64,000 nucleotides of DNA from NCBI GenBank assembly GCA_023548195.1, contig JAJHZJ010000531.1, forward strand, positions 8,791,900 through 8,855,899. Direction: 5' to 3'. Every line of letters starts with the position of its first letter. Position 1 is the first letter of the stretch. The translations under genes and the position numbers were made by a program. The stretch is from Bettongia penicillata ogilbyi (Eukaryota; Chordata; Mammalia; Diprotodontia; Potoroidae). The notes beneath the pieces are model-generated. The model did not search any database and was not told the origin of the DNA. It saw only the letters and a program-made list of their open reading frames with translations. Shown piece after piece: positions 34,106 through 45,489 of this stretch.

Positions 34106-34187
34106 CTTGAACTAGTCATGTACATTTCCAGGTCATTCCTATCTGTTTGTTGGCTGCTACTTGGAAATATCAACAAATCACTAGAAT

Positions 34188-34370
34188 GAGGGTTCTTAAC
34201 CTGGAGTCCACAGACCCTATATGTTGTCCATGGTCAGATTTCAGGGGATCCAAGACCTTGACTGGGAAATAACCTGTATCTTTATTTTCATTAATTTCAA
34301 ACTGAAATTTAGCATTTCCTTTGATTGTTATTTTGGGAAGGTATTTGTAGTTTTCAGTTCACTGCTAAAG
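34188..34370. repeat. MITE-like copy with GGTTCTTAACC end
   Basis: GAGGGTTCTTAACCTGGAGTC, then ACTGAAATTTAGCATTTCC. This looks like a second family sharing the terminal word. Confidence 0.5.
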
Positions 34371-34387
34371 GAATCTACCACACAATC

Positions 34388-35236
34388 TCCCTTCCCTTCC
34401 CTCTTCCCTTCCCTTCCCTTCCCTTCCCTTCCCTTCCCTTCCCTTCCCTTCCCTTCCCCTTCCCTTCCCTTCCCTTCCCCTTCCCTTCCCTTCCCTACCC
34501 TTCCCTTCCCTTCCCTTCCCTTCCCTTCCCTTCCCTTCCCTTCCCTTCCCTTTCCCTTCCCTTCCCTTCCTTCCCTTCCCTTCCCTTCCTTCCCTTCCCT
34601 TCCTTCCCTTCCCTTCCCTTCCCTTCCCTTCCCTTCCCTTCCCTTCCCTTCCCTTCCCTTCCCTTCCCTTCCCTTCCCTTCCCTTCCCTTCCCTTCCTTC
34701 CCCTTCCCTTCCTTCCCTCCCTTCCCTTCCCTTCCCTTCCCCTCCCTCCCTCCCCTCCCCTCCCCTCCCCTCCCCTCCCCTCCCCTCCCCCTCCCCTCCC
34801 CTCCCCTCCCCTCCCCTCCTCCCTCCCCTCCCCTCCCCTCCCCTCCCCTCCCCTCCCCTCCCCTCCCCTCCCCTCCCCTCCCCTCCCCCTCCCCTCCCCT
34901 CCCTCCCCTCCCCTCCCCTCCCCTCCCCTCCCCTCCCCTCCCCTCCCCTCCCCTCCCCTCCCCTCCCCTCCCCTCCCCTCCCCTCCCCTCCCCTCCCCTC
35001 CCCTCCCCTCCCCTCCCCTCCCCTCCCCTCCCCTCCCCTCCCCTCCCCTCCCCCTCCCCTCCCCTCCCCTCCCCTCCCCTCCCCTCCCCTCCCCTCCCCT
35101 CCCCTCCCCCCTCCCCTCCCCTCCCCTCCCCTCCCCTCCCCTCCCCTCCCCTCCCCTCCCTCCCCTCCCCTCCCCTCCCCCTCCCCTCCCCTCCCCTCCC
35201 CTCCCCTCCCCCCTCCCCTCCCCTCCCTTCCCTCAC
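34388..35236. repeat. 850-bp homopyrimidine pentanucleotide array
   Basis: About 350 bp of (CCCTT)n up to about 34740, then about 490 bp of (CCCCT)n, with occasional 4- or 6-base slips. There is essentially no purine on the plus strand across the array. The minus strand is (AGGGG)n/(AAGGG)n, which can form G-quadruplex and triplex structures. The long frames through it are artefacts of the repeat. Confidence 0.95.
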
Positions 35237-35545
35237 ACATGGGTCATGATTAAGACTACTTCTTAAATTCTTTCCAGCTTTGTATCTCTGTGTCTTCAGC
35301 ACCTAACACAGTTGCGCATACTACGTATATACTGCATTTCTTTTGAATTGAATTCATATGCCCACCATTTAAAACGAAAATTGTTAGAAAATGGCATCAA
35401 TACTGCCCTGGGAGTTAGAAATATGCCTCTAGTTCCATTTTTGCCAGTTTTGCCTGTGTAATATATAAATATGGGTTCTTTCTCTTTCTGAGCCTCATTT
35501 ATCTAATCTGTAAAATGAAGCGATTGTCCTCTGAGAGCCCTTTGA
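35237..35545 (+). repeat. L2 tail and MIR
   Basis: 35268-35355 L2 tail (TCAGCACCTAACACAGTTG). 35390-35545 MIR (CCTCATTTATCTAATCTG). Confidence 0.55.
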
Positions 35546-37212
35546 TCTGACATGTATTGTTGGTGTTTTTGGTTGTTTCTCAGGGTTAGTTATAAGAACT
35601 CTCCAAATGAAAATACTCTTTCATAAAACTTGGTTGTGTGACAGTATACAACTTCAGTATTCTTTGTATAAGCATTCATGATTAAATTCTTAGTTTAGTT
35701 TCAGGAAAAAAATTCTATCTCAGATTTATTTTATCAGAAAATGAATGTAACTCAATATTTCTCTTCCACTTCTACCTTAGCTACCAGAAAATTTAGTCAT
35801 ATGTAGTGGTAATGTATTTATTTCTGTTGCCTGAATTTTCTGCTTCTGCTCTATTGCTTCAGATCAATTGTTTTATTATTTTTATCCTTAAATGTAGAAC
35901 CTAGAACTGTACATCTGCCTTAACTCTTTACAGGAGATGTAAATCTTAAATAAATAAAACATGAACCGTATCATATTGACATTTTTCCTACAAATGAAAC
36001 CAGGTGACATGAATAAATAAATAAATAACCAGAGTAAATAAAATAAAACTATTTAACTGTCTTAGGGAAACATATATAGCTTATCTCTGTGCAAAATAAA
36101 CCTCAGAACTTTGGAGATTCTGATCAAGAAATATTGCTTCAAGTCAGATTTTTCCAGTGATTAGTCAGTCTTCATCAGCATGGGGAGGAGAATGGGAGAG
36201 TAAAATAAAAGCATTTAGAAAAGAACGGAAAATTCTGGAAAACATGATTTTCTAGTATTTTGTTAAAATACTTTTCCTTTCATATTTAAATGCCTGAAAC
36301 TACCATTTTATAAATAAATTTTTTCATAAACTTAGGCATGAGTAGATTTGTAGAGAAGGAGAAAGGTGTCCTCCAAGCAAAGTGTTTTATAGTCCTTAAA
36401 GAACCACACATAAGTGAGCTCTGAGATCTAATTTCCGTATTTAAATCTCACTTTCTGACAAAAATAGACCAATATCATGTATTGCTGTAGACTCTTATAA
36501 CTCTAGAATATAGAAAATATGGAAGATGTATTCATTCATTTTTGGCTTTTGATTTTCAAACTCATTAACATTTTAAGCAAAACTGTCAACAAATACTAAC
36601 AAGCCAAATATGAAGTTAATTTCCAAATAAAAATTTGTGTATATTTTTATTAAAATGTATAATTTCTTTGAACAAAATAAGGACAGCAACAACACATTTG
36701 CTTAGTTATCTTCATCTAAATTTTTCTGTGTGCTTCACTTTATTGCCAAACTGTATTTCAAGATTTGGATACAATCTGCTGTAAATATTGAATATGCCTG
36801 ATTTCCCATCACTGTATCAACACTGAATTTTATCATTTATTTATTTTTTCATTTGGATGAATTTAAGCAGTATCTGAAGAATATACTGATTTGTATTTCT
36901 CTGATTAGAGAATTTGAACAACTTTTCCTGTCATTATTAATGATTTGTATTTCTTCAGAAATTCCCCATTTCTGTCCTTTGATTCCCCTCTGTGTACTGT
37001 GTATAATTCTAACAGACAGGCAGCATTTCCTTATAAGTTACTGATGTCAGACTATTACCATCTATTTTAACTGCAAATAGTTTTTCCCATAGGTTAAATT
37101 CAGAAGAGTATTGGGAAAAGTGTAGTGAGGCAGCTGTGGTGTTTTGGAAAGAGAAATGAATTGGTTATCAATAGTTAAAGATTCTTTCCCTAGCTGGGAT
37201 GATACCATTTGT
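35546..37212. other. AT-rich repeat-poor intron, with an antisense L1 fragment
   Basis: 36845-37100 resembles the L1 3' region antisense (TTGTATTTCTCTGATTAGAG). The rest shows no repeat or exon that I recognise. Confidence 0.45.
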
Positions 37213-37400
37213 TGTCATTTGTCCTTCATTCTTGATGAGGATCATGACATGGGGAAGGTGATGTCATGACTTGGCATGTGAATTGGATTTCAGTGATGCA
37301 GGGCTCTGCAAAGGCACCAAGTCTCACTCTTTCCTCTGGAGACATCTGGAAGCAGTGGCAAGATAAGTCAGAACAAGTGGAGATGGCCCCCGGAATGATA
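37213..37400 (-). repeat. Old SINE related to the type B body
   Basis: TCATTTGTCCTTCATTCTTG, GATCATGACATGG and CTCTGGAGACATCTGG keep the order of the type B body with high divergence and no tRNA head. Confidence 0.5.
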
Positions 37401-39792
37401 CTAGTTTGACATTAATGACATCATCTATCTGCTTTTTCGTTCAATAAATGTGTGAGGATGAAAAATCATATCCCTTAAGCTCATTGAAATAATTTGCAGT
37501 TGCAGTCTGAGCGGTAAACAATTCCACAGGGATGAGAAGGACTTAATTGTTCCATGTAGCTTGGAGATTATGAGGATTTTGTAAATCAGCACCTATTTAA
37601 TTTTTTTTTTACAAGTTGATGTTGTTTCCAGGCAATTGTGAGCACCAGTTTCATTTGTGATAATGATCTAGAATTCATGTACAGTTAATTGGTTAGATTT
37701 TCCAGAATGGACATTTGTCATCTGTCAGTCCATGAAAGATGGAGAACTCTAATGGTCATCACAGCTCATATGGATTCTCTGCAGTGAGATAGATAGCAAC
37801 CCAGCCATGCCTGCCCATCTGCCCATGACTTTGCCCATCATGTTCTAATAAGTTAGCTGCAAGGTCATCCTAGTTCTAGAGGCTTACTTTACTTTCTTCT
37901 AGCATCTGAAGGGTGCTAGTGGAGCACTGTCTGACCACCTGTCTGTCATAACTACACTTTCTTATGCCATTTTATTTATTTTTATATTAAAAGTTTATTA
38001 TTAATGTTATTTTTGTGGGAAAGCAGATTCCAGTTTTCAGCCTGAGATTTTGAGAACACATCTTCTCAGTAGCCTGTGTGGTAGAGATTGGGGCAAAAAG
38101 AGAGCAGATAAGGTTGATACCCCTGCATACCAGTAACTTGTTTGTTCTTTAAAGTGGTCTGAAAGTTTATCCTCTAGGTTATTACCACCCAGATGTTGTG
38201 AATTAAGTAATGAAGAGCAATTGCCTCTAAGGGGTCAAGGACTATGGCCAGTTATTACAGTCACCTGTTTATGTATTTGAGACCCTTGTAAACCAAATGT
38301 TTGTAAGCTACAGACATGCCTCTATTTAGGATAATGCATGTGTTACATCTGTGGTGAGTTGAAGAAACATCAGTGTTTCTGTCCTCTCTTCTTCTTGATC
38401 TGTTGAGGCTTGCTTCTTGCCCTGCCCCTACTTCCCCCCATTTTGAAAAGCTGCAGATAATAAGAACTAAATAGCTAACTAAATAACTAAATAGACAAAT
38501 TGTCTTGTTTGGTAAGAAATGTAAACGGGATTTTTGACCTTGTCTTTAGGTAGCTGTGCTTAAGAGAGGTTTCTTCGCTTGCTCTGCTGGTCCCCTTGAG
38601 TCTGTATGTTTTCTGTTGTGCATTTAGAAGGAACCACAGTGTTTCACAAAGCTGAAGGAGTCACAGTTGCATAGCAACAGAAGCACTATTTAAGCCAAAA
38701 TGGAGCCCAAGCTTTTTTAGAACTGACTAACTGAAATAATCCAGACCATCTTTGTGGTCCTGTGAAAACTGCTAAGGCCCTTCCCCCCAAAAAAAGAACA
38801 TATTGGTTCCTTCAGCTTTTGTGTTTGGAAATTATTAACCCACTTTATAAATCCATGTTTAGGTTCTAGTCATCAGAAAGAAAAAATGGCACCATTTTTC
38901 ATACTGAATTTGCTTAGATTTAGGAATTCTTAAATATTTCCAAATATTTGTATTCTCAGCCATTTTCTTAGATATGTACACACTGACACCACAGATGAAT
39001 GAAATCTCAAATAAATGTTGGGTTAATTGCTGTATGGATCAGTTTTGCAGAGTACTTATGTCTGGTTGTCTAATGGACCTTCCTCTCTGTCTTATTGTTT
39101 CCTAGACAACTTTAAATGCCTGTTGTTTTTATTTTATTATTTGTCATCAGCATGTTAGAAATATTTTATTGATATTGTAGAAGGCAAAGGGACCATTCTC
39201 TTCATCCAGCTTACCAAAAGGAACCCTCAGGGCTCCTTACAGATGCACAAAAAAACTGGAGCACCATCAGAAACATTTTCAGACACATATTAAATTATGA
39301 GATATAAAATTTAGGAGGCCAAATCCAGTTTGATTTAATAAAATGTACATTTTCTGTAAAAACAAAAACAAAAAACTGCTAAGGCCCAGTGGAGCTCAAG
39401 AACTTTGTGATAAACATCATTTTAAATCCAGAAGAAGTTCTACTGAAAGTCTTTGTTTTAGTGGAAGGAGTCCTTGGTGGTTCCTTTCACAGTCCCTTTG
39501 TACTTTACAAAATCCTGTCATTATTGCCTCAGAGTTTGCTTTTTAAATTTGACTTGATGGTAGGAAATAAGAGCTCTGGCTCAGTCCACTGATGTTGGTT
39601 AAAGTTTCTGCTGAGCTCAGACTAGTCACTTTAGCTGAATTTGGGAATATATTGGTCAGTCCTGGGGCTAGGCTGATAATAGGCACCACATAAGTATTAC
39701 ACTTTCTGGAATTTCTGTTAGCTATAGCTATAAGGAACTCTGGAAAAATCAATTTCAAAATGGACATGGTTTAATTTCTTTTTATCAAGGAA
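37401..39792. other. Longest repeat-poor intron stretch
   Basis: About 2.4 kb with no repeat or exon that I recognise. It includes an X-box-like site at 38666-38678 and the word AAAACTGCTAAGGCCC twice (about 38765 and 39374). Confidence 0.45.
38666..38678. promoter_or_regulatory. RFX/X-box-like palindrome
   Basis: GTTGCATAGCAAC is a near-perfect inverted repeat of RFX half-sites, within a repeat-poor stretch. Motif only. Confidence 0.3.
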
Positions 39793-40026
39793 AGTTGTTG
39801 AGTCTTCACAACCCCATTTGGGATTTTCTTGGCAAAGATACTGGAGTGGTTTGATGATTTCCTCTTCAGTTCATTTTACAGATGAGATAACTGAAGCAAA
39901 CATAGTCAAGTGTTTTGTCCAGGGTCACACAGCTAGTAAGTGTCCAAGGCCAGATTTGAACTCAGGGGGACAAGTCTTCCTGATTCCAGGCCCAGCACTA
40001 CATGCTCTATGGCACCATCTAGCAAA
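39793..40026 (-). repeat. Type A SINE, antisense
   Basis: CACAACCCCATTTGGGATTT, AGGGTCACACAGCTAGTAAG, then a decayed head. Confidence 0.8.
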
Positions 40027-40164
40027 CTGTCAAGGAGATACCTTTCCCTTTAGTGTTTTAAAAGAAGTAGGAAAAACCTAGTCTGGATTTTCCTTTACTT
40101 AGGTGTTTGGGTCCCAGCTTTTTGTTGGTGTATTTTAATCAAAGAAGAATATTCTGCTGACTTG

Positions 40165-40405
40165 GAGTAGTGTGTCTTAGATTTACAATTAGAAAACCTC
40201 ATTTTGAATCCTTGCACTATGACTTGTCACCTTGGGCAAGTATCTTGGTCTCTCTTAGTATTTCAATTTCCTTTTCTGTAAAATGAAATTAATAATAAAT
40301 AACTACCTTTTTGACAGGGTTACCACATGAGATAATACATACAGTGTTTTGTGACTGTACATTGTTATATAAATGCACATGTTATTGTTATTTCTGTTGT
40401 GAAAT
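40165..40405 (+). repeat. MIR, sense
   Basis: TTGTCACCTTGGGCAAGT, CCTTTTCTGTAAAATG and CACATGAGATAATACATAC. Confidence 0.65.
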
Positions 40406-40450
40406 GAGTTAATTGTATTCATACGCAGGATCAGCATGATGAGTGGTTTC

Positions 40451-40528
40451 TTTTTGTCTTAAAAGATAACTATGACAGTACATACCAACACACATTTATG
40501 TACACACACACATCTTGATGAATAAATC
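40451..40528 (+). repeat. 78-bp direct duplication, copy 1
   Basis: TTTTTGTCTTAAAAGATAAC ... CTTGATGAATAAATC. Copy 2 lies 1.49 kb downstream. Confidence 0.8.
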
Positions 40529-41944
40529 CTTTGAGTTCAAGTAATCTTTTCACAAAATCAAGCTTTAGAGGTAGATATTGCCGTCAGTGGCTGTGGTGGC
40601 TTAGTAGAAGAATACAGTGGTCCAGAAGAGGGGCAGGCCTTGTCTTGGCTGAGAGGGAAGGCTGTGTTCTCAGCCCATATAGCTTGTTCACCTGGGAGGA
40701 CAGGAGGTGATTTGTACTTCAGATATGCAGGCTTCATGTTACTGGTTGTACAGTGCCCCTAGCCTAGAGGAAATGGAGAGTGGGACCACTCAAGAAGTCG
40801 CCAGGGAAGGACTCAGTCTTGAAATGTGATTCGGATAGAGAATTGTGCCTTTAAAACCAATTCTCCCCATTAAGGAATTGTATGGTGTATAGTAAAAGTA
40901 AGGAATATTGGCCTAGTTCTGTAGAATATTTTGAATTGTCAGGTTTTTTTTTCTTTTAAACTTCTGAAGAGAAATATTAAAAATACTCTTACTAAATCTG
41001 ATTTTAAGAGTAACAGTGGTATGTATTTGTCTCAATTCCTTTTGTACGGAAGAAGTCCAGGGTTATTCATATATTTAGTTGAAGACATTTAATTGATCAC
41101 TTTATCTTACGTGGGACCTGCAGCCCAAACCATAGTGGTCATTAAATAGTCCCCAGTAACCCTTCGCCTCACTGGGTTAAAGCACAAAGAGAAGCGTATA
41201 AATTATCCAGGAGTTGAAATATGACCCTTTCTCTTGTTATTTATTAAGTCTGCTTCTGTCGTGTCTTTTTAAGTAGACTATCTATCACAAGGGGTGTAAA
41301 AAGAATCCCAGAGTGACCTTGTGTCCCCTTTCCATAAAGAGGCTGTCTGCTTCTACGGAGAAAATTAGGCTGCTTCATGATCCACCTTGACCCCTTTACA
41401 CGGAGTGACCATGCAATTACAATTACGGATCAGTGATAAATATTTGTTTTTGAATGTAACTCCATAATGGGAATTTTCTCATTCTGTCATTGATTTCTTC
41501 ATTAGTTCCTACTATCTTTACCCTCTAAAATCCAGGCTATTTTATAGTGCTAAACTTCTTAAGTCACCCTGCAACTTGATCTCAAATCCTCTTAGACTGC
41601 AATTGTCACTGTCCCTAAATCCTTTCCACCAGCCCACTGTTATCATAGTGCTGCAATCTGAGCCTCTGCCATAGCCCTACAACTTTGTCTTCCATCCCAA
41701 AGTGCCCTGAGAGTGTCATGGCTGCAGAAGCCCTGGACAAAGAAAAGGAATTCTGGCCAATGCATTGCCAAGGTATGGTCAGAATTGTATTCACTGCAAT
41801 GTCAGCGGTAGGAATGCACGGTGGAGAGAAACATCCTTGTTGCCTATAGAATCATTTGCAGGAAAGGTTGACAGTACAGTCTGTCAGAGAGCATCAAGCC
41901 ATAAGGCATGGGATTGGACCAAGGACAGTCTTCGTTCCCACATC
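40529..41944. other. Repeat-poor segment, candidate regulatory DNA
   Basis: No recognised repeat. 41280-41480 groups a nuclear-receptor half-site (TGACCTTG, 41314-41321), a second inverted one (ACCTTGACCCC, 41384-41394), paired homeodomain-type CAATTA words (41414-41426), TGATAAATATTTG and a near-CArG CCATAATGGG. The clustering is suggestive only. Confidence 0.35.
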
Positions 41945-42030
41945 TTTTTGTCTTAAAAGATGACTATGACAGTACATACCAACACACATTTATGTACACA
42001 CATACACAAACACACCTTGATGAATAAATC
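41945..42030 (+). repeat. 78-bp direct duplication, copy 2
   Basis: TTTTTGTCTTAAAAGATGAC ... CTTGATGAATAAATC. It differs from copy 1 by a few substitutions and a small expansion of the ACACA stretch. Confidence 0.8.
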
Positions 42031-42544
42031 TAGGTTATAGATGAGTAGTAATAGACTCTGTACTTCATCTCCCGACCTATATATGCACTAGCAAATTGGA
42101 TCTTCAGGGTTCAGGGGCTATATTCCCTCCAGGAGGGACTGTGGGTGCTTCTCATGTTGTTGTCTTGGCCTTCCATTCCCAGAGCCAGTTAATATACATA
42201 TACCAGGGATTAGTATCCCACTATCAATTTAAACAGTTGATAACTCCTCAATACCATCGATAGTCAATTAACATCCAGTGTCAAAGAATATTACCTTTAA
42301 GATATCACAAGAATAAAGGAATGAAAATATCCTTCCCTAAATATCCTACTAACCTGTAGTTTGATCAAGTTCACTTTTAGGTGTGACATGGCTTTTAGAT
42401 ATGCTGGATGATGCCTTTGCCTGTAGGATATGATGTCTTACTTGCTGGCTGAATTCTGTGCTCTGCTGGATCAAGCATGTCACTCACTCTCCTCAGGATT
42501 AGTTCCTTTCTGACCTTGCTGCTGGACCTGTAGGGGTGCTATCA
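42031..42544. other. Unassigned intron sequence
   Basis: No recognised gene or repeat. Confidence 0.4.
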
Positions 42545-42900
42545 ACCTTTTGAGATCTCACAAAGCCCTGTTAAAAAGAAATAAGGCAAAAAAGGGGGCA
42601 GTCATCTCCCAGAAACAGCATTGCATAGGTCATAGCCCTTTGGACATAGTTCCAAATTGCTCTGCAGAATTGTTGGATCAGTTCACAATTCTGCCAACAG
42701 TGTGCCACTTTTCCCCCCCGTATCCCCTCCAGCATTTGTCATTTTTCTTTTCTGTCATATTTGTCAATCTGATAGGTGTGACAAGGTACCACAGAATTAT
42801 TTTAATTTGCATTTTTCTAATCAATAGTGATTTAGAGCATTTTTTCCTATTGATTGCAGAAAGCTTTGATTTCTGCATCTGAGAATAGCTATTAAAGTGA
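42545..42900 (-). repeat. L1 3' region, antisense
   Basis: ACATAGTTCCAAATTGCTCTG, TTGGATCAGTTCACAATTC and TAATTTGCATTTTTCTAATC, in the order expected for the marsupial L1 3' end. Confidence 0.7.
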
Positions 42901-43009
42901 CAAAGACTAATATCAGCATATTCTTAGCACATTCTTCTATTGAAATTTCTCTTTAAAGGACATATTTATTTTTACTTTTTGTTTACAGTCTCTAGGCTGG
43001 AAAGAAGAC

Positions 43010-43870
43010 ATCTGGGACATCTCCTATAATATCATGGTGATTTCAATTTAACATAATTTTCATTTTTTTAATGAACAGAACAAATATCAACAATTATGGA
43101 TATTTTAACATACAGAGGAGAGAAAGAGAACTTTAAATTTAAAACTCTGAATTTCCATTGCATAATTTTAAAAAGTATATTTGTTAAATTTAACATGTTA
43201 ATCAGAAAACTGACCTACTTGTCTGTATCCCCTTCTGAACTTCCTTCTCTCTTCTATTTTAGATTGTTCCTTTCTTTCTTTTTAAAAAATCATTATTCCT
43301 GCCCACCACTTCTTTCTATTTCCCACAATCTCTTCTCCTACAAGTAGAATCCCTTTCTTATAATAAATAAACATCATTAGGCAAAACAGGTCCGAACACA
43401 TGTCTGAAAATTTATGTTGTTCTCTAGTCTACTATCTTTTTGCCAAGTGATGGGAAGTGTGTTTTATCAGTCTTAATGAAATTAGGATTAGTTATTGCAT
43501 TGATCTAGGTTGTTTTTCAGAGTTTTTACTTTTAAATTATTGTGGTTATTGTGTAATTTATTCTACTAGCTCTGCCTCTTTATTGGTTCATATAAATCTT
43601 CCCAGGTTTCTCCAAATCTATACTTTTACCAATTTTTAATGATACAATTATATTCTATTATGTTTCTTTATCATAGCTTGTTCATCTGTTTCCCAAAGCT
43701 AAGAACAAAATCACTTTGTTTCCAGGTTTTTATGATACTTAGCATCCTCTGACATCTTTTCCCATCCTTTGCCATTGTTGCTACAGAAGCGGATGGGGTC
43801 TTCATAGTTCTGTGAGGGCATATTTCATTGGTGATAAACTTTTCTGGTTTTGGACAGATCTGTCGTTGGA
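43010..43870 (-). repeat. L1 3'-UTR relic, antisense
   Basis: GGCAAAACAGGTCCGAACAC, GTTATTGCATTGATCTAGG and TATAAATCTTCCCAGGTTTC follow the L1 3'-UTR order. Intact ORFs are absent. Confidence 0.65.
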
Positions 43871-43904
43871 AAGCAAACAGTCTATTGCCAGGGCTATTCT
43901 ATAC

Positions 43905-44590
43905 ATATACATATACAAAGTATATACACAGGAATACAAAGTAATTTCAAAAGGGAATGGGTGTTAACAACAAGGAAGGGGGGGATTAGGAAAAACTCTG
44001 TATAGGACATGATACCTCAGTTGTATTTTGAAGAAAGCCAGAGATTGATTCTGTGAGAGATTGATTCCAAGAGAGGAGCAAGTACATTTCAGACAAGCAG
44101 GAAAACCTCGGCAAAATCATGGAAGAAAAGGCATCCCTGGGTAATGGCTAGTATTCCAGCTGGATTAGAATGCAGAATATGTGGAAGAAGGAGTGTAAAT
44201 AAGACTTTAAATGTCGGTGGGAGTTAGATTGCGGAGGGGCTTAAATTTCAGACTGGAGTCTTTGTATTTTATCCTTTGTATTTATAAGGAGCCATTGTGG
44301 ATTTTTGAGTAGAGAAGTGACCTGGTCAGACCTTTCCTTTAGGAAAATCAGTTTGGAGCTGTGTGAAAGATAAATTGGAGAGGAGAGAGACTGGAAGTAG
44401 AAAGATCAATAAGGAGACTGTTTCAGTAAGGGTGAGAAGCCAGGCCAAAGTCTAGATGAGTGGAAAGGTGGGGACATATAGGAAAGATGTCATGAAGACA
44501 TAATTGACAAGACTTGGCAACTGATTGGATGTGGGGTTTGAGGAGAGTAATAAATCAAAGTTGACTTGAAGGTTGTGAACTCTTAGCCAG
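43905..44590 (-). repeat. L2/CR1-clade LINE 3' region, antisense
   Basis: AGTAGAGAAGTGACCTGGTC, TTTAGGAAAATCAGTTTGGAG and GGCAACTGATTGGATGTGGG are typical blocks of this family. Confidence 0.6.
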
Positions 44591-45489
44591 TAATTTTTAT
44601 TGAATCATTCCTTTCTCTAATATTTTTTAAATCTTGAATCTCTATCAAACATTTATTTAGTATGTAATGGATTCTAGTTTTATGTTGCCGTGATCCCTTT
44701 CCTTTTATGTTTTATTTAATGCCAGATAGACTTTTAAAGATTATTTTGCCACGCATTTTGAAATCTTGACAGAACAACTGCTACTTCCTCAGTCCCCCAG
44801 TCTATAGTTTCTCTTGATAGTACATCCATTTCCCTTACGAATTTTATCGTGTATTGTGTTCTATCTTATTTTTATAGGTTTTGTAATACATTTATAACGT
44901 AACTGGGAAAGAATTCACCTTTTTATTAAATGAGTTTCACCTAAACATTTGCAAGGGATATTCCTACAGTTGTTCAGTTACTCCTTATTTCCTATTAAAT
45001 TTTGAGTTTTCCTTCTATAGGTTTTTTGTCTTAATGTAAAATGTCTAAAATTTTGTATTATTATAAATGTTATTTCCATCAGTTTTTTTAATTTTTGTTC
45101 AGATATAATTAAATGCAGATTATTTTGTGAGTTTACATTATACTCCATTATTTGATGAAGTAATTTATTACCTTAATTTTTTATATCTTTTGGATTTTCT
45201 GGATCTGTGATCTTTTCTTCTGCAGATGGAGATATTTTAATCTCTAAGCTGCCAAAGCTTATTCATTTCACTTATTTCTTTCATTATTTATTATTGCAGC
45301 CAATATTTCCAAAACCACAATAAATAGAATTCATGCATGTCATAACTGTTTTATGTTTGTTTTGAATGTAAGCGCCTTTAATTTTATATTGCTAGCTTTT
45401 GTTTTCAAACAGATTTCTTCATCTTGTTAAGGCCAAATCCTTTTATTCTTATACTTTGCATCTCTTGTATGTGTCCACTTTTCTTCTAT
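44591..45489. other. AT-rich unassigned sequence
   Basis: No gene or clear repeat recognised. Confidence 0.4.

Noticed and set aside
34221..35302. Long open frames of more than 300 codons on both strands, rich in Pro-Ser-Leu or Gly-Glu-Arg
   Set aside because: They are translations of the homopyrimidine pentanucleotide array; any frame stays open because the units contain no stop.
38765..39389. AAAACTGCTAAGGCCC repeated about 600 bp apart
   Set aside because: Only about 16 bases match and the flanks do not; chance or a tiny duplication cannot be told apart.
41463..41472. SRF CArG box at CCATAATGGG
   Set aside because: Only five A/T bases lie between CC and GG, where a true CArG box needs six; listed only as a near match.
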